Source: Bacteroidales bacterium (GTDB lineage: Bacteria > Bacteroidota > Bacteroidia > Bacteroidales > GCA-2748055). From it: 60,067 nucleotides of DNA. Position numbers and translations under genes: made by a program. The stretch spans positions 1 to 60,067 of the forward strand of contig JAGLOO010000033.1 in assembly GCA_023138875.1 (NCBI GenBank), written 5' to 3'. Of the stretch, positions 16,221-23,632 are shown piece by piece. The notes below the pieces were generated by a model, which was not told the origin of the DNA, searched no databases, and worked only from the letters and a program-made list of their open reading frames with translations. Within the stretch, counting starts at the first letter, position 1. Each line of letters starts with the position of its first letter.

Positions 16221-17471
16221 TCAGGGTAGCCGTTCGATGATGACAGACTGGGCCCAGCGGTCTGCCTCGATTTTTAAGAATTCCGTGACCATTTCAAGCG
16301 AGGCCCATCTGGGATCTTCTTTTTCCCACAGTGCATAAAACCTGTAGGGAACAGGTTGATCTGGCTGCGCATCAAGCATCACAAAATAGGTTTGGGTAAT
16401 ACCATCACCTCTCTCTTTTGTTTCACCGTATTCTTTCAGATAACCGGTGGGAACGACCAAAGCCATGGCCAATAGTGTGGTATCTTCTGCCTGGTAGTCG
16501 TGGGTCATCAAACCAGTAAAATGATCGTTCAAGTTCAGAACATACATGGTATCGCTTTTCATATTCACGATACCCGGGACCAGGGCTAAATTCATATCAG
16601 TACCAGAATAGGTTACTGAACTCTGGTAGCAATGTCTGCCAGCGACGATTTCGATCTGATGGACTACATCCAGTGTGGTTTCGCCAACCCGCCAGTTTTG
16701 ATATGAGAGGTTGAACCTGCTGCGCTGGGAACCTTCAAACTGGACATCATAGGATCCAGATCCATTGTCACCCACCCTGTAGATGGAATCGTTGAGCATG
16801 TATCCGATAGCTCCAGCACCCAGGCTGGTTCCAACCTTAAGTACATCCATTCCCCACTCATCCGGATCATGATAACTCTGTCTTCCGGCTACTCCCACGC
16901 TGTCAAGGACCATGGCCCTGGTTAGTTTCCCGAATATATCCATCCCATTTCTCTGGTCCATGTAATTCCTGAAACCAACCATATCACTCTCCCAGGCCGG
17001 ACCTTCCATTTGGAATGCTGCTCCGGTACGGCCGGAGTAGTTATGGTAAGCTACCCCTTCCAGCCGTTTTGCATTTTGAAGCTCAGGATATCCTGGTTGG
17101 TTGGCACCCAGTCTCAGGTTTGTCCGTGCATCAAATGATGGAAATTTCTCCGAAGAGATAAACGTAAGGAGAAGGGTCATTTGACTGGATGGACCCATAT
17201 CGGTCAGAGCAAATAGCTCATTCCATTCACCGTCTCCATTCAGATCATCAACCTGACAGGGAATATGAACTCCATCCTCATTCTTGAGAATGGGTAATAG
17301 GTCCATTGGGATATCGGTCCATTTTGCTATTGCACCCCTGGAGAGAAGGATGGTAGCATCATTCCGCTGCTGGTCCAGTGGATTGAAGACTTGCAGACGG
17401 ATCTCATCTCCCGGATTACATGATACAGTGACAAGAGAAACAATGAAAAGGATGATTGCTCGGGTTTTCAT
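16221..17471 (-). CDS. DUF4861-family lipoprotein
   Basis: A 416-residue exported protein. The signal peptide ends in LVTVSC, giving a lipoprotein Cys at residue 18. The rest resembles the DUF4861 family, which is often encoded beside pectin and uronate genes in Bacteroidota; I recognise it from general sequence character (KRLEGVAYHNYSGRTGAAFQMEGPAWESD and the GVAGRQSYHDPDEWGMDVLKVG stretch) and context. Many His, Asp and Trp residues suggest carbohydrate contact. Its function is not established here; a role in handling polyuronate oligosaccharides outside the cytoplasm is likely. It follows kduD by 45 bases. Confidence 0.65.
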   Translation of the reverse strand: MKTRAIILFIVSLVTVSCNPGDEIRLQVFNPLDQQRNDATILLSRGAIAKWTDIPMDLLPILKNEDGVHIPCQVDDLNGDGEWNELFALTDMGPSSQMTLLLTFISSEKFPSFDARTNLRLGANQPGYPELQNAKRLEGVAYHNYSGRTGAAFQMEGPAWESDMVGFRNYMDQRNGMDIFGKLTRAMVLDSVGVAGRQSYHDPDEWGMDVLKVGTSLGAGAIGYMLNDSIYRVGDNGSGSYDVQFEGSQRSRFNLSYQNWRVGETTLDVVHQIEIVAGRHCYQSSVTYSGTDMNLALVPGIVNMKSDTMYVLNLNDHFTGLMTHDYQAEDTTLLAMALVVPTGYLKEYGETKERGDGITQTYFVMLDAQPDQPVPYRFYALWEKEDPRWASLEMVTEFLKIEADRWAQSVIIERLP

Positions 17472-17516
17472 AACACGGATTTTTAATATATGAGATGATT
17501 TTAATGAAAGTATGCT

Positions 17517-18308
17517 TTAATCTTCATTGGCAGGTTTTCCGATGGTGGCAAGGATCCCTCCGTCTACATACACCACCTGTCCGTTTACAAAATCGGATGC
17601 CTTTGAAGCAAGGAAAACGGCTGTACCTGCCAGGTCTTCCGGATCACCCCACCTTCCTGCAGGGGTCCGGTTTAAAATAAAGTCATTGAAAGGATGTCCG
17701 TCCACACGGACGGGTGCTGTCTGGGTGGTGGCAAAATAGCCTGGACCGATGCCATTGATCTGGATGTTGTATTTAGCCCATTCAGTGGCCATGTTCCTGG
17801 TAAGCATCTTCAGTCCACCTTTGGCTGCTGCATAAGCCGACACAGTATTCCTTCCAAGTTCGCTCATCATGGAACATATGTTGATAATCTTGCCATAACC
17901 GCGCTTAACCATACCTTTTGCCACTGCTTTTGAAACGATAAAAGGGCCGGTAAGATCCACATCAATCACCTGCCGGAACTCTTCCGCCTTCATCTCGAGA
18001 ATGGGGATCCTCTTGATGATCCCTGCATTGTTTACCAGGATATCAATGGGTCCCACCTCTTTTTCTATGATGGGGATTGTTTGGTCCACAGCGTCCTCGT
18101 CTGTTACATCCAGGACATAGGTATGAACGGTGATACCATTTTCTGCATACTCCTTCTTGGCTGTTTCCAGTTTTTCAGAGAATACATCGTTGATGATGAG
18201 GGTTGCTCCAGCATGGGCCAATCCGGTGGCAATGGCCATTCCCAGACCATGTGTGCCGCCAGTAACCAGGGCGGTCTTTCCCGTTAGGTCAAATAGTTTT
18301 ACAGACAT
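17517..18308 (-). CDS. kduD: short-chain dehydrogenase, probable 2-dehydro-3-deoxygluconate 5-dehydrogenase
   Basis: A 263-residue classical SDR. It has the cofactor motif VTGGTHGLG, the NNAG motif (LVNNAGI) and the catalytic Tyr-x3-Lys in SAYAAAKGG. Placement directly after kduI and the KdgF-like cupin identifies it as KduD, reducing 3-deoxy-D-glycero-2,5-hexodiulosonate to 2-keto-3-deoxygluconate with NAD(P)H. Gluconate 5-dehydrogenases are close relatives and cannot be separated by sequence alone. The start at 18308 leaves 20 bases after the cupin stop. Confidence 0.87.
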   Translation of the reverse strand: MSVKLFDLTGKTALVTGGTHGLGMAIATGLAHAGATLIINDVFSEKLETAKKEYAENGITVHTYVLDVTDEDAVDQTIPIIEKEVGPIDILVNNAGIIKRIPILEMKAEEFRQVIDVDLTGPFIVSKAVAKGMVKRGYGKIINICSMMSELGRNTVSAYAAAKGGLKMLTRNMATEWAKYNIQINGIGPGYFATTQTAPVRVDGHPFNDFILNRTPAGRWGDPEDLAGTAVFLASKASDFVNGQVVYVDGGILATIGKPANED

Positions 18309-18328
18309 AATGATAGATAAATTATGGA

Positions 18329-18667
18329 TTAAACGAATTCTTCCCGGATGGGGGTGAAGCTGTCTATAATCCTCACCACCGGTGTGAGTGTCTGAACTGT
18401 ATGGGGGATTCCCGACGGTATCGCAAAAAGATCGCCTTTCTGAAGCTTTTGCTCTCCTACACCTTTGATAAAAAGTATGAGTTCGCCTTCTGCAATATAA
18501 GATACCTGTTCATGGGGATGGTCATGAAAGGGGACCTCAGCAGGTCCGTTGGTGAACTCCACAACAACCATCATCAGGTGATTGGTATGGATCAGTTTTC
18601 GTCTTAATCCTGGTGCCAGATCGGTCCAGTCAGACTTGTCATTGATTAGAATGTGGTCATTTATCAT
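18329..18667 (-). CDS. kdgF: KdgF-like cupin, probable unsaturated-uronate ring opener
   Basis: A 112-residue single-domain cupin. The metal site pattern is FHDHPHEQ (H48, H50, Q54) with a later His in SGIPHTV (H89), the arrangement known for KdgF. KdgF speeds the conversion of 4,5-unsaturated uronates, the monomers made by pectate or alginate lyases, to the linear keto form used by KduI. Placement between kduI and kduD with gaps of 11 and 20 bases fits exactly. Other small cupins share this pattern, so the assignment depends partly on context. Confidence 0.8.
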   Translation of the reverse strand: MINDHILINDKSDWTDLAPGLRRKLIHTNHLMMVVVEFTNGPAEVPFHDHPHEQVSYIAEGELILFIKGVGEQKLQKGDLFAIPSGIPHTVQTLTPVVRIIDSFTPIREEFV

Positions 18668-18678
18668 AGTTCAGAATT

Positions 18679-19521
18679 CTAACGCAGTTCATTGGGTTGA
18701 AATAGATCCATATCCCCATAATCCAGGTTTTCGCCTGCCATACCCCAGATAAAAATATAATTGCTGGTTCCGGCTGCTGAGTGGATGGACCATGGGGGCG
18801 AGATGACGGCCTGTTCGTTCTGCATCCAGATGTGCCTGGTCTCTTTTGGATCACCCATAAAATGACAGATGGCCTGTCCCTCAGGGACCTCAAAGTAGAA
18901 ATAGGCTTCCATTCTCCTGCTGTGCAGGTGTGGAGGCATGGTATTCCAGACACTCCCCGGCTTCAGCTCGGTCATACCCATCTGAAGCTGGCAGGTTTCC
19001 ACCACAGAATTCACCAGCAACTTGTTGATCTTTCTTGCATTGGACTGCTCAAGGGCACCCAGTTCCATCACATCAGCGTCTGCAAGGGTAACCCGTTTAC
19101 AGGGATAGGATTGATGGGCCGGAGCTGAATTGAAATAGAGGTGTGCCGGTAGGTCTCCATTCTTGCTGATCAATGTGATATGTTTTGAACCGGCACCAAC
19201 ATACAGGGCATCCTTATAATCAAGGTCGTAGTCCACGTCATCCACCTGGATGCTGGCATCACCACCTACATTAATAATGCCAAGTTCACGTCGATCACAG
19301 AAGTATTCTGATTTTAATGGATCGATGGTGGTCAGTTCAAGTTTCTCTGCTACCGGTACTGCGCCACCCACAATATACCGGTCGTTCATTGAATATACCA
19401 GGTTGATTTCACCGTGTACCATCAGGGTTTCCACAAGGAATTCCCTGCGCAGCTTTTCTGTTCCATACTGCCTGGCATCCTCTGGATGGTTGGAGAAACG
19501 GACTTCATAATTAATTGCCAT
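18679..19521 (-). CDS. kduI: 5-dehydro-4-deoxy-D-glucuronate isomerase
   Basis: A 280-residue KduI, the length and N-terminus (YEVRFSNHPEDARQYGTEKLR) typical of the family. It isomerises 5-keto-4-deoxyuronate to 3-deoxy-D-glycero-2,5-hexodiulosonate. The metal-binding cupin signature is PPHLHSRRMEAYFYF (His-x-His-x4-Glu). It begins 11 bases after the stop of the LacI gene, so regulator and enzymes form one operon. Its presence shows that the cell uses unsaturated uronates from lyase-cleaved pectin-like or other polyuronide chains. Confidence 0.95.
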   Translation of the reverse strand: MAINYEVRFSNHPEDARQYGTEKLRREFLVETLMVHGEINLVYSMNDRYIVGGAVPVAEKLELTTIDPLKSEYFCDRRELGIINVGGDASIQVDDVDYDLDYKDALYVGAGSKHITLISKNGDLPAHLYFNSAPAHQSYPCKRVTLADADVMELGALEQSNARKINKLLVNSVVETCQLQMGMTELKPGSVWNTMPPHLHSRRMEAYFYFEVPEGQAICHFMGDPKETRHIWMQNEQAVISPPWSIHSAAGTSNYIFIWGMAGENLDYGDMDLFQPNELR

Positions 19522-19532
19522 TGTTATAGTAT

Positions 19533-20558
19533 TTATTTGTTTAGTATTGAGCTATTTCGTACGATTAGTTCCGGCTTCAGGACGATTTTTTCACAATCGG
19601 CCTGTTCAGAGCTTCTTTCAGCACATTGCAGGAACATTTCTGCCACGATCTTGCCCATCTCACCACCCCGCTGGTCTACCGTAGTAAGGGAAGGATTCAG
19701 GAATGCAGTAAATGGTTCATTGGCAAATCCGCTAATTCCCAGGTCGTCAGGTATTGTGAGTCCTCTCTTTCGGGCAGCCTGCATGACTCCCAGCGCGGCA
19801 AAATCTCCAGCGCAGAAATAGGCATCGGGCTTTGTGGATAATTCCAATCCTTTGAGAAATGCCGATTCACCACCTTCCTGTATCAGGGACCTTTCCATGA
19901 TCCAACCCGGGGGTACATCGATTCCTGCTTCAGCCATAGCGTCAATGTACCCTTCTTTCCGTGCCCTGAAAATGGTGATGTGATCAGCACCGGCTACATG
20001 CATGATATTTCTGTAACCCTGTTCAAGGAGGTGTTTCACATTCATGTAAGCACCAAGCCGGTCGTCGATCACAACCGAGCCAGCATTAATGCCTTCGAAA
20101 ATACGGTCGAAGAAGAAAAGGTGAATACCCTTATCAATGAGTGTTTGGATATGTTCTTTGTCAGTGGTTTCGAGAGAGATGGAGAGAATGATTGCATCCA
20201 CGCGGGCATTAACAAGCGTTTTTATAGCCGAAATCTCATTTTCAAGTTGCTCGTGTGTCTGGCAAATCATAAGGTGATAATCCGAAGCGGCAAGGACCTC
20301 TTCCATCCCTCCAATTACATTGGCGAAAAAATTCCGGTTGATTCGTGGAACAATCACACCCACAGTTCTGCTCTGCCCCTTTCTCAGTGAAGAAGCCATC
20401 ACATTTGGCTGGTAGTTATAACTGGTTGCCAGCTGCTGTACTGCATCGCGGGTGGACTGACTGATGCGGGGATGGTTATGCAGGGCACGTGAAACCGTTG
20501 ATGCAGAAATATTCAGCTCCCTGGCAATATCATGGATGGTTATGTGCTGTTTTTTCAT
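19533..20558 (-). CDS. LacI-family transcriptional regulator of the kdu operon
   Basis: A 341-residue regulator with the N-terminal helix-turn-helix TIHDIARELNISASTVSRAL and hinge helix (ASSLRKGQ), followed by a periplasmic-binding-protein-like ligand domain. It is the first gene of the kdu operon. An 18-bp palindrome lies 44 bases upstream of its start, between a candidate -33 TTTG (20619-20622) and -7 TAACTTTG (20588-20595, both minus strand; spacing 23). The identical palindrome lies before the KDPG aldolase gene. Repression relieved by a pathway intermediate such as KDG is inferred. Confidence 0.92.
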   Translation of the reverse strand: MKKQHITIHDIARELNISASTVSRALHNHPRISQSTRDAVQQLATSYNYQPNVMASSLRKGQSRTVGVIVPRINRNFFANVIGGMEEVLAASDYHLMICQTHEQLENEISAIKTLVNARVDAIILSISLETTDKEHIQTLIDKGIHLFFFDRIFEGINAGSVVIDDRLGAYMNVKHLLEQGYRNIMHVAGADHITIFRARKEGYIDAMAEAGIDVPPGWIMERSLIQEGGESAFLKGLELSTKPDAYFCAGDFAALGVMQAARKRGLTIPDDLGISGFANEPFTAFLNPSLTTVDQRGGEMGKIVAEMFLQCAERSSEQADCEKIVLKPELIVRNSSILNK

Positions 20559-20587
20559 ATACCAAGTTTCATGTCATGACACAATGG

Positions 20588-20622
20588 CAAAGTTAATAAA
20601 ACTGTACAATCGATTGCGCAAA
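20588..20622 (-). promoter_or_regulatory. promoter and 18-bp operator of the LacI-kdu operon
   Basis: The palindrome TGTACAATCGATTGCGCA (20603-20620) sits between TTTG (20619-20622, read on the minus strand) and TAACTTTG (20588-20595). A spacing of 23 is slightly longer than the usual 19-21. A repressor bound here would exclude polymerase, so the LacI gene is probably autoregulated. An identical site is at 16092-16109. Confidence 0.7.
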
Positions 20623-20668
20623 GTTTCAAAAAAAATAGAAAGTTCAGTTATTGACAGGTGTCACGATG

Positions 20669-21529
20669 TTAATGGATGGGCTCGACATGGATGGTGGCTT
20701 CAATGTTCATCTCTTCTCTGAGTGCTTCTTCAATCGTGCTTGCAATTCCATGTCCCGTTTCTACATCCAGACTTCCCTGTATCATAATATGAAATGTCAA
20801 TTCCCTGTGATCACCATAAGTGTGGATGTGAAAGTGGTGGGGACAGATTTTCTGATCGGTAATCCGGTTGATCAGTTGTTTAACCTCCTCTATCAGGGGG
20901 TCATTGGGGTGCTCTCCAAGCAGTTTATCAACCGAGTTGCGGATGATTTCAAAGACAGCATAAAATAGCATCAGGCTGATGAGGAAGCTCAGTACACTGT
21001 CCATCCACCAAAAATGATTTCCAAGAAGGATACCAATGAGGACAACCAGGGACGAAATGGCATCACTGCGGTGGTGCCAGCCATCGGCCCTCAGGATTTC
21101 GAGACCTGTCTTCCGGAATGTCCAGAAGGCATACTGTGCAAGTCCTTCCTTGACGAGGACTGAAATGGCAGTAACCACAATTGCAAGTGTCCCGAATTGG
21201 GTAGATTCGTGCTGACTAAACTTTTCTATGGAACCAGTGAGAAATTCGTAAGCCACGATTCCAAGCAGAAAGGCAATAAAGATGGAAGCAATCTGTTGAT
21301 AGCGTCCGTGTCCGAAGGGATGCCTGCTATCAGCTTTCCTGGATGAGAGTCTCACGCTTCCTACCACGATCAAAGAACTGGCCGAGTCCGAGAGGGTATG
21401 CCATGCATCGGCAATCAGTGCCAGGGATCCGGTAACGACACCTGCCCAGTATTTCAGCCCAAAGAGTACCAGGTTGGCCACAATGCCAATAATTCCTTCC
21501 ATGTACCCGTATCTGTTCTTTTTATCCAT
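20669..21529 (-). CDS. cation diffusion facilitator (CDF) family metal exporter
   Basis: A 286-residue CDF protein with six predicted membrane helices. Metal-site residues are visible in SLALIADAWHTLSDSASS (helix 2, Asp-His-Asp type) and DGWHHRSDAISS (helix 5, His/Asp). A C-terminal cytoplasmic domain rich in His (CPHHFHIHTYGDHRELTFH) is the usual metal-sensing dimer domain. Likely exports Zn2+ or another divalent ion by proton antiport. The start at 21529 (MDKKNRYGYMEG) is preferred over one seven codons upstream. Metal specificity is unknown. Confidence 0.9.
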   Translation of the reverse strand: MDKKNRYGYMEGIIGIVANLVLFGLKYWAGVVTGSLALIADAWHTLSDSASSLIVVGSVRLSSRKADSRHPFGHGRYQQIASIFIAFLLGIVAYEFLTGSIEKFSQHESTQFGTLAIVVTAISVLVKEGLAQYAFWTFRKTGLEILRADGWHHRSDAISSLVVLIGILLGNHFWWMDSVLSFLISLMLFYAVFEIIRNSVDKLLGEHPNDPLIEEVKQLINRITDQKICPHHFHIHTYGDHRELTFHIMIQGSLDVETGHGIASTIEEALREEMNIEATIHVEPIH

Positions 21530-21610
21530 GAATCGGATCAGCTGGAACAAATTTACAAATTACTTCCAAGAAACCATTTTGCTATATTTGCCTGACTAAA
21601 ACTACACAAC

Positions 21611-22288
21611 ATGCAAAAACGCACCTCTGTTTTACTGCATCTCCTGCTGGTGATTATTGTATTTGTTGAACTGGCGGGCAGGTTTACGAATAACATTTCC
21701 CTTGAGTACCCGGTGAAACCGCTGATTATGATCTGGATGGCGGCCTATTTTTTAATTTTCAGGAAGAAAAAGCAATTTACTGTTGCTGTACTGGTGGCTT
21801 TCTTCTTTTCCTGGGTCGGGGACAATTTCCTGATGTTTTCCGGTAAGAATGAGCTCTTTTTCTATGCCGGTGTGGGAAGTTTCTTTTTTGCACAGTTGAC
21901 ATACATCTATACGTTTGCCAGGTACAGTGAAACAGGAGGCCGGGGATTCCTGCAAAAGCATCTGATCACCGGATTTCTTTTTATTGTTTATGTGGCCGGA
22001 ATCTATTATCTCCTTTATCCGAATCTGGAAGGGATGATGAGGCCCATCATCTTTATTTATGCCCTTTCCCTGATCGTGATGTCCATGATGGCACTGAACA
22101 GGCATGGCAGGGTGAATTATCCAAGCTATTTGCTGGTATTCATAGGCTCGGTGCTCTTTGTGATCTCAGATAGCATGATTGCCCTTAATAAATTTTACAT
22201 GGAGATCCCGCTGGCTGGTTTCTGGATCATGATTACCTATATCTCCGCCCAATACCTGATCTTGCGTGGCCTGATCCTGGAACGCTGA
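21611..22288 (+). CDS. YhhN/TMEM86-family membrane protein, possible lysoplasmalogenase
   Basis: A 225-residue protein with about eight hydrophobic segments. FSWVGDNFLMF and VLFVISDSMIALNKF contain the two conserved Asp positions (GD and SDS) of the YhhN family, whose eukaryotic member TMEM86B hydrolyses the vinyl-ether bond of lysoplasmalogens. A TATATTTG at 21583-21590 is a possible -7 element 20 bases before the ATG. Enzymatic function in bacteria is an extrapolation. It is convergent with the next gene. Confidence 0.8.
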   Translation: MQKRTSVLLHLLLVIIVFVELAGRFTNNISLEYPVKPLIMIWMAAYFLIFRKKKQFTVAVLVAFFFSWVGDNFLMFSGKNELFFYAGVGSFFFAQLTYIYTFARYSETGGRGFLQKHLITGFLFIVYVAGIYYLLYPNLEGMMRPIIFIYALSLIVMSMMALNRHGRVNYPSYLLVFIGSVLFVISDSMIALNKFYMEIPLAGFWIMITYISAQYLILRGLILER

Positions 22289-22304
22289 ATTCATTAGTGA
22301 GGTA

Positions 22305-23573
22305 TTATTCCCGGTCATGGTTCCTGATGGCTTCCAGCGCAGGATCTATTCCATTCATGAAATCCTTAAAGTATAGTAAGGCTTCAATCTCAGGAACGAT
22401 GGATGAGGGATCTTCTTCTATTACTTTAAAATATTTACTGGAATAGCTGACCACCAGTTTTGATTCAGGCAGGACAAACCTTTTGACCTCTCCGTAATGA
22501 TTGGGCCGGCCCCCGGTTCCTTCCCCCACGATCACAGCATCGGTATTTTTCAGGAAATCCAATGTGTTGAGGATTGCCGAAGAAAATGTATGTCTCCCGA
22601 CAATGACAAAGATCTTTCCTGCACCGTTGAGTTTTGTATTACTCAGCTTCTCTATGAATTTTGTTCCCTGGTATGAATTGCCGCCACTATTGAAGCGCAT
22701 ATCAAAAACCAGTCTGTCAATATCCTGCTTCCTGATGGAATGAAACACCTGTTTTTCGAATTCCCTGAAGGAGGGCATAAATAGTGCGCTGGCACCCGAA
22801 CCAAATTTCTCTTCTGCTTCACGACTCCAACATTTGTTGTACTGTATGTAATAGATCTTTTCATCAGGTAAGTACTGATCCCGGAAGAATGATTTCCTGT
22901 CCTGCCATCCCAGTGGAAGTTCTATGGGCCTGATCGATACAGTCTCACTCTCTTTCGCCGGCAAATGAATATAATGCTTCAGGGCCTGTCCGTGTTCATC
23001 CTCAAGCTCCAGTTCAAGACCATTCCGGTCAGCGAAACCAAAATGTTCCAGCAACTGGATCCAGGGAATCATACTGGGTAACTCAGCTTTTAGCAGGAAT
23101 GGATTATCATCTACGATAAGCGTGGCCAGGGAATCAATGACCCGGGCCAGGGGATATCCATTGATGGCGGTGAGCCTTTTTCCGAGAACATCCTGATGCT
23201 CCCTCTTTGTCTTCAGTATATAGATTCCTTCTTCAAACCAGTAGCACTCAAGAGGGAGAATGGAAGCTCGATCAATATTAAAGTGGTAATTGATGCGGGT
23301 ATGGGCGTCTCCCATTGCGGCCAGTACCTGTTGCAGTTGAACGGAGACATGGAAAAGGGAATTCCCGCTCGCCTGGGCAGCTATGTGATCCAGGGCATCG
23401 AAGAATTCAATCGAATCGGTTTGAAAAAAGAGGTTTTTATGCTTCTGTGCAAGTTCCTTTCCCAGCAGGTCGATTTCATACTTCCAGTCAATGTTTTGAT
23501 CCTGCTGTGCGCAGAGTGGGCCATGGGACAATAGAAAGAAAAGAAGAAAGAGAGTGGGCCTTGAACCTGCCAT
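22305..23573 (-). CDS. exported S41-like (tail-specific protease family) protein
   Basis: A 422-residue protein with a signal peptide (MAGSRPTLFLLFFLLSHGPLCAQ). The C-terminal half resembles S41 peptidases: the strand LVFDMRFNSGGNS, the nucleophile region VGRHTFSSAILN with the candidate Ser, and a later EGTGGRPNHYG loop. The usual PDZ domain is weak (LGKRLTAINGYPL may be part of it). The start at 23573 is preferred since the longer frame would overlap the upstream receptor gene and place the signal peptide internally. Substrate unknown. It follows the TonB receptor gene by 59 bases. Confidence 0.75.
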   Translation of the reverse strand: MAGSRPTLFLLFFLLSHGPLCAQQDQNIDWKYEIDLLGKELAQKHKNLFFQTDSIEFFDALDHIAAQASGNSLFHVSVQLQQVLAAMGDAHTRINYHFNIDRASILPLECYWFEEGIYILKTKREHQDVLGKRLTAINGYPLARVIDSLATLIVDDNPFLLKAELPSMIPWIQLLEHFGFADRNGLELELEDEHGQALKHYIHLPAKESETVSIRPIELPLGWQDRKSFFRDQYLPDEKIYYIQYNKCWSREAEEKFGSGASALFMPSFREFEKQVFHSIRKQDIDRLVFDMRFNSGGNSYQGTKFIEKLSNTKLNGAGKIFVIVGRHTFSSAILNTLDFLKNTDAVIVGEGTGGRPNHYGEVKRFVLPESKLVVSYSSKYFKVIEEDPSSIVPEIEALLYFKDFMNGIDPALEAIRNHDRE

Positions 23574-23632
23574 GAGCTTTTCATTAAGGCTCAAATATAG
23601 GTAAATTCCCTCTTTCTTCTTTTGTGCTGTAA

